From contig NZ_LZMC01000019.1 in NCBI RefSeq assembly GCF_001668615.1, forward strand, positions 62,001 through 126,000: DNA of 64,000 nucleotides. Direction: 5' to 3'. Below the pieces are notes generated by a model, which made no database searches, was not told the origin of the DNA, and saw nothing but the letters and a program-made list of their open reading frames with translations. This DNA comes from Mycobacterium sp. 1274761.0 (GTDB lineage: Bacteria; Actinomycetota; Actinomycetes; Mycobacteriales; Mycobacteriaceae). Position 1 is the stretch's first letter. Each line of letters starts with the position of its first letter. This document shows, piece by piece, positions 29,642 through 39,278 of the stretch. The position numbers were made by a program, and so were the translations under genes.

Positions 29642-30526
29642 ATGAACGTCCTAATTGGGCAGCTGGCAACGGGTTTGAGCCTCGGTTCGATCCTGTTGCT
29701 GGCGGCGCTGGGGTTGTCGCTGACCTTCGGTCAGATGGGCGTCATCAACATGGCGCACGGCGAGTTCATCATGGCTGGCTGCTACACCACCTTCGTCGTT
29801 CAGAAGATGGTGTCCAACGCCGGTGTGTCACTGCTTCTTTCATTGGTGATCGGGTTCCTCGTCGGCGGCGCCATGGGGGCACTGCTCGAGGTGACGTTGA
29901 TCCGGAGAATGTATGACCGGCCACTGGACACGTTGCTGGTGACGTTCGGTGTCGGGCTGATCCTGCAACAGGTCGCCAGAGACATCTTCGGGGCGCCGGC
30001 AGTGAACGTTGCCGCACCCACGTGGCTGTCCGGCGGCGTGGAGATCCTCGGTGCGGTCGTGCCGAGAACACGGATTTTCATCCTGGCGCTGGCCATCATC
30101 TGCGTGGTGGCGCTGGCCGTGGTGCTGAAGGTCAGCCCGATGGGGCGCCGGATCCGGGCCGTCGTGCAAAACCGCGACCTCGCCGAAACCAGCGGCATTT
30201 CGTCGCGCAGAACCGACATCACGACCTTCTTCATCGGTTCCGGCCTGGCCGCGATCGCGGGCGTCGCGTTGACGCTGATCGGTTCGACCAGCCCGACCAT
30301 CGGGCAGAGTTACCTGATCGATGCGTTCCTCGTTGTCGTCGTCGGTGGCCTCGGGCAGATCAAGGGCACCGTAATCGCGGCGTTCGCGTTGGGCTTTATG
30401 AACTCGTTCATCGAATACAACACCACTGCATCGCTGGCAAAGGTGATCCTCTTCGTCATCATCGTGATCTTCCTGCAGGTGCGTCCGCAGGGCCTGTTCA
30501 CGGTTCGCACAAGGAGTCTCGCATGA
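29642..30526 (+). CDS. urtB: Urea ABC transporter permease UrtB
   Basis: 294 residues, starting 7 bases after urtA. It is a multi-helix permease of the LivH family. NMAHGEFIMAGCYTTFVVQ and the conserved VVVVGGLGQIKGTVIAAF are typical of UrtB, as is RAVVQNRDLAETSGIS, the loop that contacts the ATPase. It forms the urea channel together with UrtC. The stop overlaps the urtC start (ATGA). Confidence 0.94.
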   Translation: MNVLIGQLATGLSLGSILLLAALGLSLTFGQMGVINMAHGEFIMAGCYTTFVVQKMVSNAGVSLLLSLVIGFLVGGAMGALLEVTLIRRMYDRPLDTLLVTFGVGLILQQVARDIFGAPAVNVAAPTWLSGGVEILGAVVPRTRIFILALAIICVVALAVVLKVSPMGRRIRAVVQNRDLAETSGISSRRTDITTFFIGSGLAAIAGVALTLIGSTSPTIGQSYLIDAFLVVVVGGLGQIKGTVIAAFALGFMNSFIEYNTTASLAKVILFVIIVIFLQVRPQGLFTVRTRSLA

Positions 30527-31635
30527 GGGCTCATCTCGGTCGATGGCAGACATGGGCGGGCTTCGGTGTGGCGGCCGTGCTGCTGTTCGGGCTGGCCCCT
30601 GTGGCACTGTCGGACTTCCGGCTCAGCCTGCTGGGCAAGTTCCTGTGCTTTGCGATAGTCGCCGTCGGGATCGGATTGGCATGGGGCCGCGGCGGAATGC
30701 TGGTGCTGGGCCAGGGCGTGTTCTTCGGGCTCGGCGGCTACATCATGGGCATGCACCTCAAGGTCGCCGACGCGCAACTGCGCGGCGACGACGTGCCCGA
30801 CTTCATGCAGATTGCGGGCGTGCGTGAGCTGCCGTCGTATTGGCAGCCGTTCGCCTCCCCCGCTTTCACCCTGTTGGCCATCGTGGTGGTGCCGACCGCC
30901 ATTGCGGCCGCACTGGGTCTGGCTGTCTTCAAGCGGCGGGTCAAGGGCGCCTATTTCGCGATCCTGTCGCAGGCGCTCGCCGCCGCGCTGGCGATCCTGC
31001 TGGTTGGGCAGACCGGGCTTGGAGGCAGCAACGGGCTCAACAGGTTTCGCACGTTCTTCGGGTTCACGCTCAACGACCCGGCGAACCGGCGGATGCTGTA
31101 CTTCATCGCGGCGGCCGTCCTGCTCATCGCCGTCGCCGTGGCCCGCCAGCTGATGCAGAGCCGCTACGGTGAACTGCTGGTCGCGGTGCGCGACGGTGAG
31201 GAGCGGGTGCGGTTTCTCGGCTACGACCCGGCCAACATCAAGGTGGTTGCCTACACTGCCGCAGCGCTGTTCGCCGCCATCGCCGGCGCCCTGTTCGCAC
31301 CGATCGTGGGGTTCATCGCGCCGTCGCAGGTCGGTATCGTGCCATCGATCGCCTTCCTGATCGGTGTGGCTATCGGCGGGCGCACTACGCTGCTGGGTCC
31401 GGTGCTGGGCGCCATCGGTGTCGCGTGGGCGCAATCGCTGTTCTCCGAACGCTTTCCGTCGGAATGGACGTACGCACAGGGACTGTTGTTCATCGTCGTC
31501 GTCGGATTCTTTCCGGCCGGTTTGGCCGGCCTCGGCGGGCTCATCAAGCGGCGGCGGCCCCGCACTCAAGCGCCACCGCCGCATCCCGAGTCCGTCGTCG
31601 ATCCGGACCCCGACACAGTGGGGGTAACGTCATGA
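30523..31635 (+). CDS. urtC: Urea ABC transporter permease UrtC
   Basis: 370 residues; the ATG at 30523 overlaps the urtB stop. It is a LivM-type permease with 8 to 10 helices. UrtC features include WGRGGMLVLGQGVFFGLGGY, GAYFAILSQALAAALAIL, the motif GGSNGLNRF, and the ATPase-contact loop AVRDGEERVRFLGYDP. A Pro-rich cytoplasmic tail ends the protein. The stop overlaps the urtD start. Confidence 0.94.
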   Translation: MRAHLGRWQTWAGFGVAAVLLFGLAPVALSDFRLSLLGKFLCFAIVAVGIGLAWGRGGMLVLGQGVFFGLGGYIMGMHLKVADAQLRGDDVPDFMQIAGVRELPSYWQPFASPAFTLLAIVVVPTAIAAALGLAVFKRRVKGAYFAILSQALAAALAILLVGQTGLGGSNGLNRFRTFFGFTLNDPANRRMLYFIAAAVLLIAVAVARQLMQSRYGELLVAVRDGEERVRFLGYDPANIKVVAYTAAALFAAIAGALFAPIVGFIAPSQVGIVPSIAFLIGVAIGGRTTLLGPVLGAIGVAWAQSLFSERFPSEWTYAQGLLFIVVVGFFPAGLAGLGGLIKRRRPRTQAPPPHPESVVDPDPDTVGVTS

Positions 31636-32435
31636 CGTCACCGGAGCCGAAGGCGGGCGGCAACGCCGGGATGGGCACCGAATACCTTGAAGTGCGCAAC
31701 CTGACAGTCGATTTCGACGGCTTCAAGGCCGTCAATGACGTCGACCTCACACTGTTCCAGGGTGATCTGCGCTTCCTCATCGGGCCCAATGGTGCGGGCA
31801 AGACAACGGTGATCGACGCGATCACCGGGCTGGTGCCGGCCACTGGGTCGGTGAACAAGTCGGGCAAAGAGTTGCTCGGTAAGAGGGTGCACCAGATCGC
31901 CAGGAGCGGCGTAGGGCGAACGTTCCAGACCGCCAGTGTTTTCGAACGGCTCACCGTGTTGCAGAACCTCGACATCGCCGCGGGCGCCGGCCGGTCGGTG
32001 TGGACGCTGATGCGTCGCCGCCACGGAGTCTTGCCCTTGATCGAAGAGGTGCTCGACACCGTCGGGTTGGCCGAGCTGGCCGACAAACCCGCCGGTGTGC
32101 TGGCGCACGGGCAGAAGCAGTGGCTGGAGATCGGCATGCTGCTGGTGCAGAACGCCGACGTGCTGTTGCTCGACGAACCGGTGGCCGGAATGAGCACCGA
32201 AGAGCGTGCCGAAACCGGAAACCTGTTGCGCCGCATAGGCGCAGAACGCACGGTGGTGGTCGTCGAACACGATATGGACTTCATGCGGGCGTTCGCGACA
32301 TCGGTGACGGTGCTGGCCCGCGGGCGGGTGATCGCCGAGGGTTCGGTCGCCGAGGTGCAGGCCAACCCGAAGGTGCAGGAGGTCTATTTGGGCACCGCGG
32401 CAGCGGGCGCAGCAGGCCTGCAGAAGGGTGACTGA
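31632..32435 (+). CDS. urtD: Urea ABC transporter ATP-binding protein UrtD
   Basis: 267 residues; the start overlaps the urtC stop. It is an ABC ATPase of the LivG type with Walker A GPNGAGKTT, Walker B VLLLDEPVAGM and the UrtD-type signature LAHGQKQWLEIG in place of LSGGQ. The switch His is in VVEHDMDFMR. It couples ATP hydrolysis to urea import with UrtE. Its stop overlaps the urtE ATG by one base. Confidence 0.94.
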   Translation: MTSPEPKAGGNAGMGTEYLEVRNLTVDFDGFKAVNDVDLTLFQGDLRFLIGPNGAGKTTVIDAITGLVPATGSVNKSGKELLGKRVHQIARSGVGRTFQTASVFERLTVLQNLDIAAGAGRSVWTLMRRRHGVLPLIEEVLDTVGLAELADKPAGVLAHGQKQWLEIGMLLVQNADVLLLDEPVAGMSTEERAETGNLLRRIGAERTVVVVEHDMDFMRAFATSVTVLARGRVIAEGSVAEVQANPKVQEVYLGTAAAGAAGLQKGD

Positions 32436-33127
32436 TGCTCGAACTCATTGACGTGCACACCGGTTACGGTCGTTCCGAGGTCATCCACGGCGCCAGCCTG
32501 ACGGTGCCGCCCGACGGGGTCGCCGCGGTGATGGGTCATAACGGCGCAGGAAAGACGACACTGCTGCGCGCCGCCGTCGGGTTGTTGAAATGCAGTGCGG
32601 GAAAGGTGATCTTCGACGGCGACGACATCACCCGGCTGCGGCCCAGTGCACGCGTCGCCCGCGGCCTGGCGTATGTGCCGCAGGGTCAGCAGTGTTTCGG
32701 CCAGTTGACCACGGCCGAGAACCTCCAGGTGGTTGCCGACGGGCGTAAGAATGGCAAGCAACTGATCGACGAGCAACTCGATCTGTTTCCCGCGCTGAAG
32801 GAACTGCTCGGCCGGCGGGCCGGGCTGTTGTCGGGCGGCCAGCGCCAACAGCTGGCGATCGCACGCACGCTGATCACCGAACCCAGGTGCCTGATCCTCG
32901 ACGAGCCGACCGAGGGCATTCAGCCGTCGGTGGTGGCCGAGATCGAGGCCGCCATCACCACGCTGACCGCCCGCGGTGATCTGGGCGTGTTGCTGGTCGA
33001 ACAACACATCGGGTTCGCCCTGCAATCGTCGCAGCGCTACTTCATCCTCGAAGCGGGCCGAATCACGTCCAGCGGTGTCGGCGGTTCTTCCTCGGAGGCG
33101 GATGTGCGTGCGGCGTTGGCTATTTAA
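32435..33127 (+). CDS. urtE: Urea ABC transporter ATP-binding protein UrtE
   Basis: 230 residues, the last gene of the transporter operon. It is a LivF-type ABC ATPase with Walker A GHNGAGKTT, signature LLSGGQRQQLAIAR, Walker B CLILDEPTEGIQP and switch His in LVEQHIGFA. It ends only 9 bases from the stop of the convergent ureD gene, with no clear terminator in between, so urea uptake and urease transcripts run into each other. Confidence 0.94.
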   Translation: MLELIDVHTGYGRSEVIHGASLTVPPDGVAAVMGHNGAGKTTLLRAAVGLLKCSAGKVIFDGDDITRLRPSARVARGLAYVPQGQQCFGQLTTAENLQVVADGRKNGKQLIDEQLDLFPALKELLGRRAGLLSGGQRQQLAIARTLITEPRCLILDEPTEGIQPSVVAEIEAAITTLTARGDLGVLLVEQHIGFALQSSQRYFILEAGRITSSGVGGSSSEADVRAALAI

Positions 33128-33136
33128 CGGGGCTAT

Positions 33137-33775
33137 CTAACGCCCGAGGGCAAGACGCTGACCTTGCCAGGTAGCCAGGCAGCCGCCGCCGGCCAGGGCG
33201 AGTGCGACGCCGGCGGTCGCCACGTCGGCGTCCGGATAGTGCAATTCGCTGATGCACGCCGACGGCGTACCGAGTTCGTCGTCGGCCACCGATCCCCTGC
33301 CGAGCTCGATGCGGTGCCGCAACAGCGCCGAACCGTCAACATCGGCGTGCAATGCCCCGGACCAAAACCCCTGCCGCTCATCCGATCTACCGATCTGGAT
33401 GCGTTCCCGCAGTCGAACACGACCCGCTGCGCCGATCTGTAACCGCGTTGACGTGAGATGACGGGAAGCCGCCGCGACGACGGTCGGTTGCGGATCGATG
33501 TCGAGCTCGCCCGCCGCCTCCAGGAACCACCAGGCATGCGATTCCGGGGTGAGCGGTCCCGGAAGCGTGATGGTCGCCGCCGTGCTTCGCAACCGCAGAC
33601 ACGCTCCCGCCTCCACCACGATGCGGACACGGGTTGCGTCGCCACCGAGCGGGATGGCCGCCGTCGAGATCAGATGGACGGTGTCGGGTCCCGTATGGCG
33701 GGCCGCCAGACCGCCCGAGCACGCGATGCGGGGCGGTCGGTCGCGGTAGGCGACGATCTCGACTGCGGAACGCAC
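33137..33775 (-). CDS. ureD: Urease accessory protein UreD (UreH)
   Basis: 212 residues with a GTG start lying directly next to the ureG stop. UreD proteins act as a scaffold holding the apo-urease while nickel is inserted. The length and short motifs (HLISTAAIPLGGDATRVRI, AWWFLEAAGELDIDPQPT, LRERIQIGRSDE) match the short mycobacterial form (Rv1853). It is the last gene of the urease operon, as in M. tuberculosis, and is convergent with urtE. Confidence 0.9.
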   Translation of the reverse strand: MRSAVEIVAYRDRPPRIACSGGLAARHTGPDTVHLISTAAIPLGGDATRVRIVVEAGACLRLRSTAATITLPGPLTPESHAWWFLEAAGELDIDPQPTVVAAASRHLTSTRLQIGAAGRVRLRERIQIGRSDERQGFWSGALHADVDGSALLRHRIELGRGSVADDELGTPSACISELHYPDADVATAGVALALAGGGCLATWQGQRLALGR

Positions 33776-34450
33776 CTACTCCGCGCCCTGCAGCTGTTCG
33801 CGAATCCAGGCGAGCACAGGAGTTGCGCCCGGATCGTCGGTCAACGAGATCAACAGCGTCGGCCGTTCTCCCCGGACAACCGCGGCGTCGCGGCGCATCA
33901 CCTCGAGGTCCGCGCCGACCAGCGGTGCCAGATCGGTCTTGTTGATCACCAGGAGATCCGAATACGTTACGCCCGGCCCGCCCTTGCGTGGAACTTTGTC
34001 TCCCCCAGCCACATCCACCACGAAGATCTGCGCATCGACCAGTCCCGAGGAGAAGGTGGCGGTGAGGTTGTCGCCGCCGGACTCGACCAGGATCAGATCG
34101 AGCCGGTCGTTGGCCGCGATGAGGTCGTCGACGGCGTCGAGGTTGGCCGTGATGTCATCGCGAATCGCCGTGTGCGGACAGCCACCCGTCTGCACCGCGG
34201 CGATCCGCTCGTCGGGCAAAACGGCGTGGCGGCGTAGGAAGTCGGCGTCCTCGGTGGTGTAGATGTCGTTGGTTAGGACCGCCAGCGACAGCTCGCCGCG
34301 AAGCTGCCGGCACAGCGCCGCCACCAGTGCCGTCTTTCCGGAACCGACTGGGCCGCCGATCCCGATGCGCAGCGGTTCTCCCGGCCGGCGGACCCGCCTG
34401 GGACGTTCGGTGTGCGTGTGCGGCGCGCCGTCGATGAAATGGGGTGGCAT
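33776..34450 (-). CDS. ureG: Urease accessory GTPase UreG
   Basis: 224 residues, the same length as in M. tuberculosis. The ATG at 34450 puts a short His-containing tail ([12 protein letters not shown]) before the GTPase. The P-loop is [25 protein letters not shown] is the UreG hallmark, and VINKTDLA is the guanine-specificity motif. The metal-binding Cys-Pro-His motif reads [11 protein letters not shown]. It hydrolyses GTP while delivering nickel to urease with UreF and UreD. No ureE nickel chaperone is present in the cluster. Confidence 0.95.
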   Translation of the reverse strand: MPPHFIDGAPHTHTERPRRVRRPGEPLRIGIGGPVGSGKTALVAALCRQLRGELSLAVLTNDIYTTEDADFLRRHAVLPDERIAAVQTGGCPHTAIRDDITANLDAVDDLIAANDRLDLILVESGGDNLTATFSSGLVDAQIFVVDVAGGDKVPRKGGPGVTYSDLLVINKTDLAPLVGADLEVMRRDAAVVRGERPTLLISLTDDPGATPVLAWIREQLQGAE

Positions 34451-34467
34451 GGTCTTTGTGGGCCCCT

Positions 34468-35103
34468 TCAGGAGACGAACAGTGGACGCTCGCGTTCGCT
34501 GTGGCGTTGAGCCAGCACGTCGAGCAGTGGGTCGGACAGATCGGTGAGCCCCTTGCACGCCGACTCGGCGGTCCGGTCACACAGCGGGGACAGCTCGAAT
34601 GTCAGCGCGGCGACGTCGCCGGGGTCGAGCGCCAGCAGCCGTTGTGCGGCCGTCGCCGATCCGGTCATCGTGGTGTAGACGACCGAAAGCGCGGTGTGCG
34701 GTGCGTCCACGCCGGAGGCTGCGCCGACGGCGCCGGCCGCGACCGACAGGTGTGGGGTGGCTCCGAGCGCGTCCCAGCCGGCGTCGGGCCATACCCGGCG
34801 CGCCAGCCTGGCCAGGCCGCGCCCCTGCGCGCGAGAGGCCCGTCGGGCGGCGGGCGCCGGTGTGCGGGCATCGGCTTCGTGGTCGGCCTCTGCGAAGGAC
34901 AGCGAGCCGCTGTGCACCGCAGCGGCCACCGATGCCGTCACCGATCCCGAGGTGACGATGCGGCGAGACAGGAATGCCCGCAGCGTTGAGAGATCGGCGA
35001 CCAGTCCGCTGGTCACCGCTTCCTCGATGCCACCCGAGTGGACGTGTCCGCCGGTCGGCAACCGGGAGTCGGACAATGCCAACAGTGTTGTCAGGCTCGT
35101 CAT
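34468..35103 (-). CDS. ureF: Urease accessory protein UreF
   Basis: 211 residues. The ATG at 35103 overlaps the ureC stop by one base (TGATG). Helical protein; [20 protein letters not shown] near the N-terminus and a C-terminal [15 protein letters not shown] are typical. It bridges UreG and UreD in the nickel-loading complex. An upstream extension is possible in frame but would overlap ureC substantially. Confidence 0.92.
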   Translation of the reverse strand: MTSLTTLLALSDSRLPTGGHVHSGGIEEAVTSGLVADLSTLRAFLSRRIVTSGSVTASVAAAVHSGSLSFAEADHEADARTPAPAARRASRAQGRGLARLARRVWPDAGWDALGATPHLSVAAGAVGAASGVDAPHTALSVVYTTMTGSATAAQRLLALDPGDVAALTFELSPLCDRTAESACKGLTDLSDPLLDVLAQRHSERERPLFVS

Positions 35104-36824
35104 CAAAACAAGAAATATCGTTGTGCCATCGGCAACTCGACGGCGGGCTGTTCCTGCCACACCTCACCGTCGATGCGCACGGTGAACGTGTCGGGTTCCA
35201 CGTCGATACGCGGCAACGCATCATTGCGCGGCATATCGGCCTTGCCGACACTGCGCACGTTGCCGACCGGCACCAGTCGCCGATTGACCGCAAGCCGATC
35301 GGCGAGCTTGTCCTCGATTGCCTGCGGCGCAACGAAATGCACCGAGGTCGCGGCGGCGGCGGCAGGCGCCGCACCGAACATCGGCCGCGGCAGCACGGGT
35401 TGCGGGGTGGGGATCGACGCGTTGGCATCGCCCATCGCGGCCCAGGCGATCATGCCGCCCTTGAGCACCGCGTGCGGCCGGACACCGAAGAACGCGGGCT
35501 CCCACAACACCAGGTCGGCGAGCTTGCCCACCTCGACCGAACCGATTTCGGCGTCCAATCCGTGCGTAATCGCCGGGCAGATGGTGTACTTCGCGACGTA
35601 GCGTCGGACACGGTTGTTATCGGCCGCCCCGTCGCCCTCCAGTGCACCGCGGCGGCGCTTCATCACATGCGCGGTCTGCCAGGTGCGCAGCACCACCTCG
35701 CCGATGCGGCCCATGGCCTGAGCGTCACTGCCGATCATCGAGATGGCGCCGATGTCGTGCAGCAGATCCTCCGCGGCGATGGTTGACGGCCGGATACGGC
35801 TTTCGGCGAAGGCAAGATCCTCTGGCACACCGGGATTCAGATGGTGACACACCATGAGCATGTCCAGGTGTTCGTCGAGGGTGTTGACGGTGTGCGGCCG
35901 CGTCGGGTTAGTCGAGCTGGGCAGCACATGCGCTTCGCCGGCGACGGTGATGATGTCGGGAGCGTGTCCACCGCCTGCGCCCTCAGTGTGATAGGCGTGG
36001 ATGGACCGGCCGCCGATCGCGCTCAATGTGTCCTCGACGAAGCCCATTTCGTTGAGTGTGTCGGTGTGGATGTTGACCTGGACACCGGCCGCTTCCGCGA
36101 CCGTCAGGCAGGCGTCGATCGCCGCGGGGGTGGTTCCCCAGTCCTCGTGGAGTTTGAAACCCGCTGCGCCGCCGCGTAATTGTTCCCACATCGCCTCGGC
36201 GCTGACCGTGTTGCCCTTGCCGAGCAGGGCCACGTTGAGCGGCCAGCCGTCCGTCGATTCCAGGATGCGGGCCAGGTGCCATGCGCCCGGGGTCACAGTG
36301 GTGGCCTTGCTGCCTTCCGCCGGACCTGTCCCGCCCGCGACGATGGTGGTAATGCCGGCGCCGAGCGCCTCGTCCATGATCTGCGGGCAGATCAGATGCA
36401 CGTGACAGTCGATGGCGCCCGCGGTCAGGATCCGGCCGTTGCCCGCGATGATCTCCGTCGACGGGCCCACCACCAGGTCGGGATGCACTCCGGTCATGGT
36501 GTCCGGGTTGCCTGCCTTCCCGATGGCTGCGATACGGCCGTCGCGTATTCCGATGTCGGCCTTGATGACTCCCCAGTAGTCGATGATCACCGCACCGGTG
36601 ATGACGGTGTCGGGCGCGCCATCGGCGCGGGTGGCGCGACCCTGCCCCATGGATTCGCGCAGCACCTTGCCACCACCGAAAACCGCCTCGTCGCCGGCCA
36701 GCCCGGGACCGCCGCTGCGGTCTTGGGTGATCTCGACGAACAGGTCGGTGTCGGCCAGCCGGAGGCGGTCGCCGGTGGTCGGTCCGAACAGCGTGGCGTA
36801 GCGCGCCCGCGATAGGTCGGTCAT
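35103..36824 (-). CDS. ureC: Urease alpha subunit UreC
   Basis: 573 residues from the ATG at 36824; a GTG one codon upstream (overlapping the ureB stop) is equally possible. It carries the binuclear nickel centre: His pair in [10 protein letters not shown], the carbamylated Lys in GFKLHEDWG, His in [10 protein letters not shown] and [12 protein letters not shown], the mobile-flap His in MVCHHLNPG, and Asp in [11 protein letters not shown]. It hydrolyses urea to ammonia and carbamate. The sequence is very close to M. tuberculosis Rv1850. The neighbouring urt operon supplies the substrate. Confidence 0.96.
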   Translation of the reverse strand: MTDLSRARYATLFGPTTGDRLRLADTDLFVEITQDRSGGPGLAGDEAVFGGGKVLRESMGQGRATRADGAPDTVITGAVIIDYWGVIKADIGIRDGRIAAIGKAGNPDTMTGVHPDLVVGPSTEIIAGNGRILTAGAIDCHVHLICPQIMDEALGAGITTIVAGGTGPAEGSKATTVTPGAWHLARILESTDGWPLNVALLGKGNTVSAEAMWEQLRGGAAGFKLHEDWGTTPAAIDACLTVAEAAGVQVNIHTDTLNEMGFVEDTLSAIGGRSIHAYHTEGAGGGHAPDIITVAGEAHVLPSSTNPTRPHTVNTLDEHLDMLMVCHHLNPGVPEDLAFAESRIRPSTIAAEDLLHDIGAISMIGSDAQAMGRIGEVVLRTWQTAHVMKRRRGALEGDGAADNNRVRRYVAKYTICPAITHGLDAEIGSVEVGKLADLVLWEPAFFGVRPHAVLKGGMIAWAAMGDANASIPTPQPVLPRPMFGAAPAAAAATSVHFVAPQAIEDKLADRLAVNRRLVPVGNVRSVGKADMPRNDALPRIDVEPDTFTVRIDGEVWQEQPAVELPMAQRYFLF

Positions 36825-37159
36825 CACGCGTCCAGCCGGCCCGGCGGGTCAAGGGTCAGCCCGTGGACTTCGCGATTCCCGCTCAGCGGGACCAGCGAAA
36901 CTTGATGCAGCACACCGGGTTCGAAGCGCACCGCGGTGCCCGCGGGGATGTCGAGCCGGTGCCCGTGGGCGGCAACGCGATCGAAGTCGAGCGCCCTGTT
37001 GGCCTGGGGCAGGTGGACATGGCTGCCGACCTGCACCGGACGGTCACCGGTGTTGACCACATCCATCGTCAGCCGCTGCAGGCCGGCATTGATGGCGATA
37101 TCCCCCTCGCCGTAGAGGATCTGTCCCGGTGCCCAGGATGCGTCGTCTGCCTCGGTCAT
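36824..37159 (-). CDS. ureB: Urease beta subunit UreB
   Basis: 111 residues, with the start overlapping the ureA stop (ATGA). Hallmarks are [15 protein letters not shown], the core [20 protein letters not shown] and the end [19 protein letters not shown]. It is a structural subunit of the (UreABC)3 urease and covers the active-site subunit. It is translationally coupled to both neighbours. Confidence 0.95.
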   Translation of the reverse strand: MTEADDASWAPGQILYGEGDIAINAGLQRLTMDVVNTGDRPVQVGSHVHLPQANRALDFDRVAAHGHRLDIPAGTAVRFEPGVLHQVSLVPLSGNREVHGLTLDPPGRLDA

Positions 37160-37458
37160 GGAATCGGGTGATGGACGGTGACGAGCTTGGTGCCGTCAGG
37201 GAACGTCGCTTCGACCTGCACGTCGTGCAGCATCTCGGGGACGCCGGCCATGACGTCCTCACGGGTGAGCACCTCGCGTCCGCTCACCATCAGTTCGGCG
37301 ACCGTGCGTCCGTCGCGGGCGCCCTCGAGAAGGTGGTCGGTGAGCACCGCGACGGCTTCGGGGTGGTTCAGTTGCAAGCCTCTCGCCTGGCGGCGCCGGG
37401 CGAGTTCAGCCGCATAGGAAATCAGCAGGCGGTCCCGTTCGTGCGGGGTCAGACGCAT
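37156..37458 (-). CDS. ureA: Urease gamma subunit UreA
   Basis: 100 residues, the standard length. The ATG at 37458 gives [20 protein letters not shown], the usual beginning. [21 protein letters not shown] and [12 protein letters not shown] are family signatures. It is the first urease gene. Only 46 bases separate it from the upstream thioesterase gene and no promoter is evident there, so transcription may begin before that gene. Confidence 0.95.
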   Translation of the reverse strand: MRLTPHERDRLLISYAAELARRRQARGLQLNHPEAVAVLTDHLLEGARDGRTVAELMVSGREVLTREDVMAGVPEMLHDVQVEATFPDGTKLVTVHHPIP

Positions 37459-37504
37459 AGTTGGCGATGCTGCCACGCCTCAGGCGACTCCGCAGCACGC
37501 TGCA

Positions 37505-37915
37505 TTACTCGTCCGGGAGGTTCTGCAGCCGCACCTGGCCACGTGCCACCACGCGGTCCTCGTCGTTGGTGATCGTGATCAGCCACAGCTGCTGGCGTCG
37601 GCCCCGGTGTATCGGGGCGGACACCGCGGTGACCGTGCCCGTTCTGATCGCCCGCAGGAAGTCGGTGTTGTTGTTGACGCCCACAACTGTGCCGCCACCG
37701 TTCTCGTTGAGCCAGATGGCCCCCGACACACTGGCCAGGCTTTCGATGATCGAGCAGTAGACGCCGCCGTGCACAATGCCCCACGGCTGCAACAGCTTGT
37801 CGGTGATCTCGAGGCGGGCGGTGCCACCGTCGGGTGTGAGTTCGAGGTAATGCAGACCGAGTTCGTTGTCGAAGCCCTTACCCAGATCCGACGGTGGCGC
37901 AGTTGACACGTCCAT
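37505..37915 (-). CDS. PaaI-type hotdog-fold thioesterase (Rv1847-like)
   Basis: 136 residues from the ATG at 37915, with AGGAG 9 bases before it. The hotdog-fold signature is WGIVHGGVYCSIIESLAS, followed by VVGVNNNTDFLRAI and RGRRQQLWLITITNDED. Members of this family hydrolyse acyl-CoA or aryl-CoA thioesters; the substrate here is unknown. The same gene stands before ureA in M. tuberculosis. It is divergent from the rhodanese gene, with 56 bases between the starts. Confidence 0.85.
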   Translation of the reverse strand: MDVSTAPPSDLGKGFDNELGLHYLELTPDGGTARLEITDKLLQPWGIVHGGVYCSIIESLASVSGAIWLNENGGGTVVGVNNNTDFLRAIRTGTVTAVSAPIHRGRRQQLWLITITNDEDRVVARGQVRLQNLPDE

Positions 37916-37971
37916 GTGTCTACACTCCTGAAGTCCCAACGCCCGCAGCGGGCCTCGCGTTACCGTCGGGC

Positions 37972-38349
37972 ATGGGAAAAAGTGTCAAGGATCTGGTGGC
38001 GGCAGCCGACGCCGTCGTGCCCCGCATCACGCCTGACGAAGCCCGGCAGAAGATGGAGGCGGGGGCGCTCGTTGTCGACGTGCGCGACGTCACCGAGGTC
38101 GACAACAGCGGCAAGGTTGCGGGTGCCCTGCACATCCCCCGCGGGATGGTCGAATTCCGCGCCGACCCCGATACGCCGTACTACGACAAGAACTTCGACA
38201 AGGACCGGCCGGTCGTCCTCTACTGCGCGTCGGGCGGCCGGGCGGCGCTGGCCGGACAGGCTCTCAAGGAGATGGGCTACACCGAGGTGTACAACCTCGG
38301 CGGGTTCAGCGACTGGGCGGACGCCGGCGGGGCGACAGAACGCCCCTGA
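37972..38349 (+). CDS. Single-domain rhodanese-like sulfurtransferase
   Basis: 125 residues. One rhodanese domain covers nearly all of it: ALVVDVRDVTEVDNSGKVAG, HIPRGMVEFR and the active-site loop YCASGGRAALA with the persulfide-forming Cys. Such proteins carry sulfur as a Cys persulfide; the acceptor is unknown. The ATG at 37972 lacks a strong ribosome-binding site. It is followed by a strong terminator and appears to be monocistronic. Confidence 0.88.
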   Translation: MGKSVKDLVAAADAVVPRITPDEARQKMEAGALVVDVRDVTEVDNSGKVAGALHIPRGMVEFRADPDTPYYDKNFDKDRPVVLYCASGGRAALAGQALKEMGYTEVYNLGGFSDWADAGGATERP

Positions 38350-38355
38350 GACAGT

Positions 38356-38390
38356 GAGCGGGCCCCGTGCCAGTGGCACGGGACCCGCTC
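38356..38390 (+). terminator. Terminator after the rhodanese gene
   Basis: A 16-bp stem (38356-38371 with 38375-38390; one G-T mismatch) and a 3-base loop, starting 7 bases after the rhodanese stop. GC-rich, without a U tract. Confidence 0.8.
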
Positions 38391-38454
38391 GAAGTGGACC
38401 GCGGGTCCTGCAGCCCTCAGGAATACCGCTCGGTCCGGTCGATCTATTTATAGG

Positions 38455-38473
38455 ATAGGCAAGCCTGCCCTAA
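38455..38473. promoter_or_regulatory. Second IdeR-like iron box at the 3' end of the iron-linked gene
   Basis: ATAGGCAAGCCTGCCCTAA matches 13 of 19 positions of the IdeR consensus and resembles the box type seen before mycobactin genes. It overlaps the stop codon of the minus-strand gene. On the plus strand a -10-like TAGGAT (38451-38456) overlaps it, so it could mark an antisense or orphan iron-controlled promoter. Confidence 0.5.
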
Positions 38474-39261
38474 TTGAGCAAGGCCTCCCTTTCTCGCCCC
38501 TCGCGCGCGCGGGATCCGCGCACCGGCAGACCGAACCCGACCAGCGCGTCGAGCACGGCCTGCGCACGGCGCATGCTGGTCGCCTCGCTGGACCTGGCCA
38601 ACAGCGGAACGTGGGTAGCGACGCCGACGACGGCCGCGCCGACGATGTGCCACATGGCGGCCTGGGAGATCGCGCCGTCGCTCACCTCGGCGATCTTGGC
38701 GAACAGCGGCCCGAGCGCCCGGTGACTGCGGTGGGCGATCCAGGTCGTCAACGCCGCCTCGCTGGGCAGCCCGACGATGCCGTCGCGGACGAAATGTCCC
38801 GCGCCGACGCCGCGAGATCTTCGACCCTGGAAAAACGGATCATCGGGCAGCGCGCGCACTGTCGGATCGACGACGCCGACCCAGTCGATCGCGCCCTCGG
38901 AGTCGACGTGGACCCAGAGGTTCTCCAGGCCGGCGTCCCAAGCCCGGCCTTCCAACACAAGAAGCGGTATCACCCGCCCGATGACGACGTGGGCCATTGT
39001 CGTGGCCAGCTGCTGAGCGGCGGCCGCCGGGCTGTCCATCTCCAGCGCGCCGAGGCTGAACATCTCTGCGAGCCGGTCGGTGGTGAGCGCCTCCTGCAGT
39101 GGCCACCATCGGCGCCGGCTCAAGTCGGACATCACCGCGACGCCGTACACCCGCGGGCACTCGGGGTAGAGCTGGCGCAGCCGCATGCTCGACTCGTGCA
39201 AAGGCAGCGTCCGGGCGATGGCCATTCCCGCGATCAGGGGGTCGTCGACCACGACCGTCAT
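38470..39261 (-). CDS. Iron-box-preceded protein, possibly FhuF-like (siderophore/iron related)
   Basis: 263 residues; the ATG at 39261 has GGAGG 5 bases before it. I see no firm domain. The segment HVVIGRVIPLLVLEGRAWDAG followed by LENLWVHVDSEGAIDWVGVVD weakly recalls the FhuF-like transporter region of IucA/IucC-type proteins. The cysteine cluster of true ferric-iron reductases (FhuF C-terminus) is absent; only one Cys is present. The strongest clue is the IdeR box over its promoter, which implies production under iron starvation. A role in iron or siderophore handling is inference. Confidence 0.6.
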   Translation of the reverse strand: MTVVVDDPLIAGMAIARTLPLHESSMRLRQLYPECPRVYGVAVMSDLSRRRWWPLQEALTTDRLAEMFSLGALEMDSPAAAAQQLATTMAHVVIGRVIPLLVLEGRAWDAGLENLWVHVDSEGAIDWVGVVDPTVRALPDDPFFQGRRSRGVGAGHFVRDGIVGLPSEAALTTWIAHRSHRALGPLFAKIAEVSDGAISQAAMWHIVGAAVVGVATHVPLLARSSEATSMRRAQAVLDALVGFGLPVRGSRAREGREREALLN

Positions 39262-39278
39262 GAGCACCTCCGCTAGAG

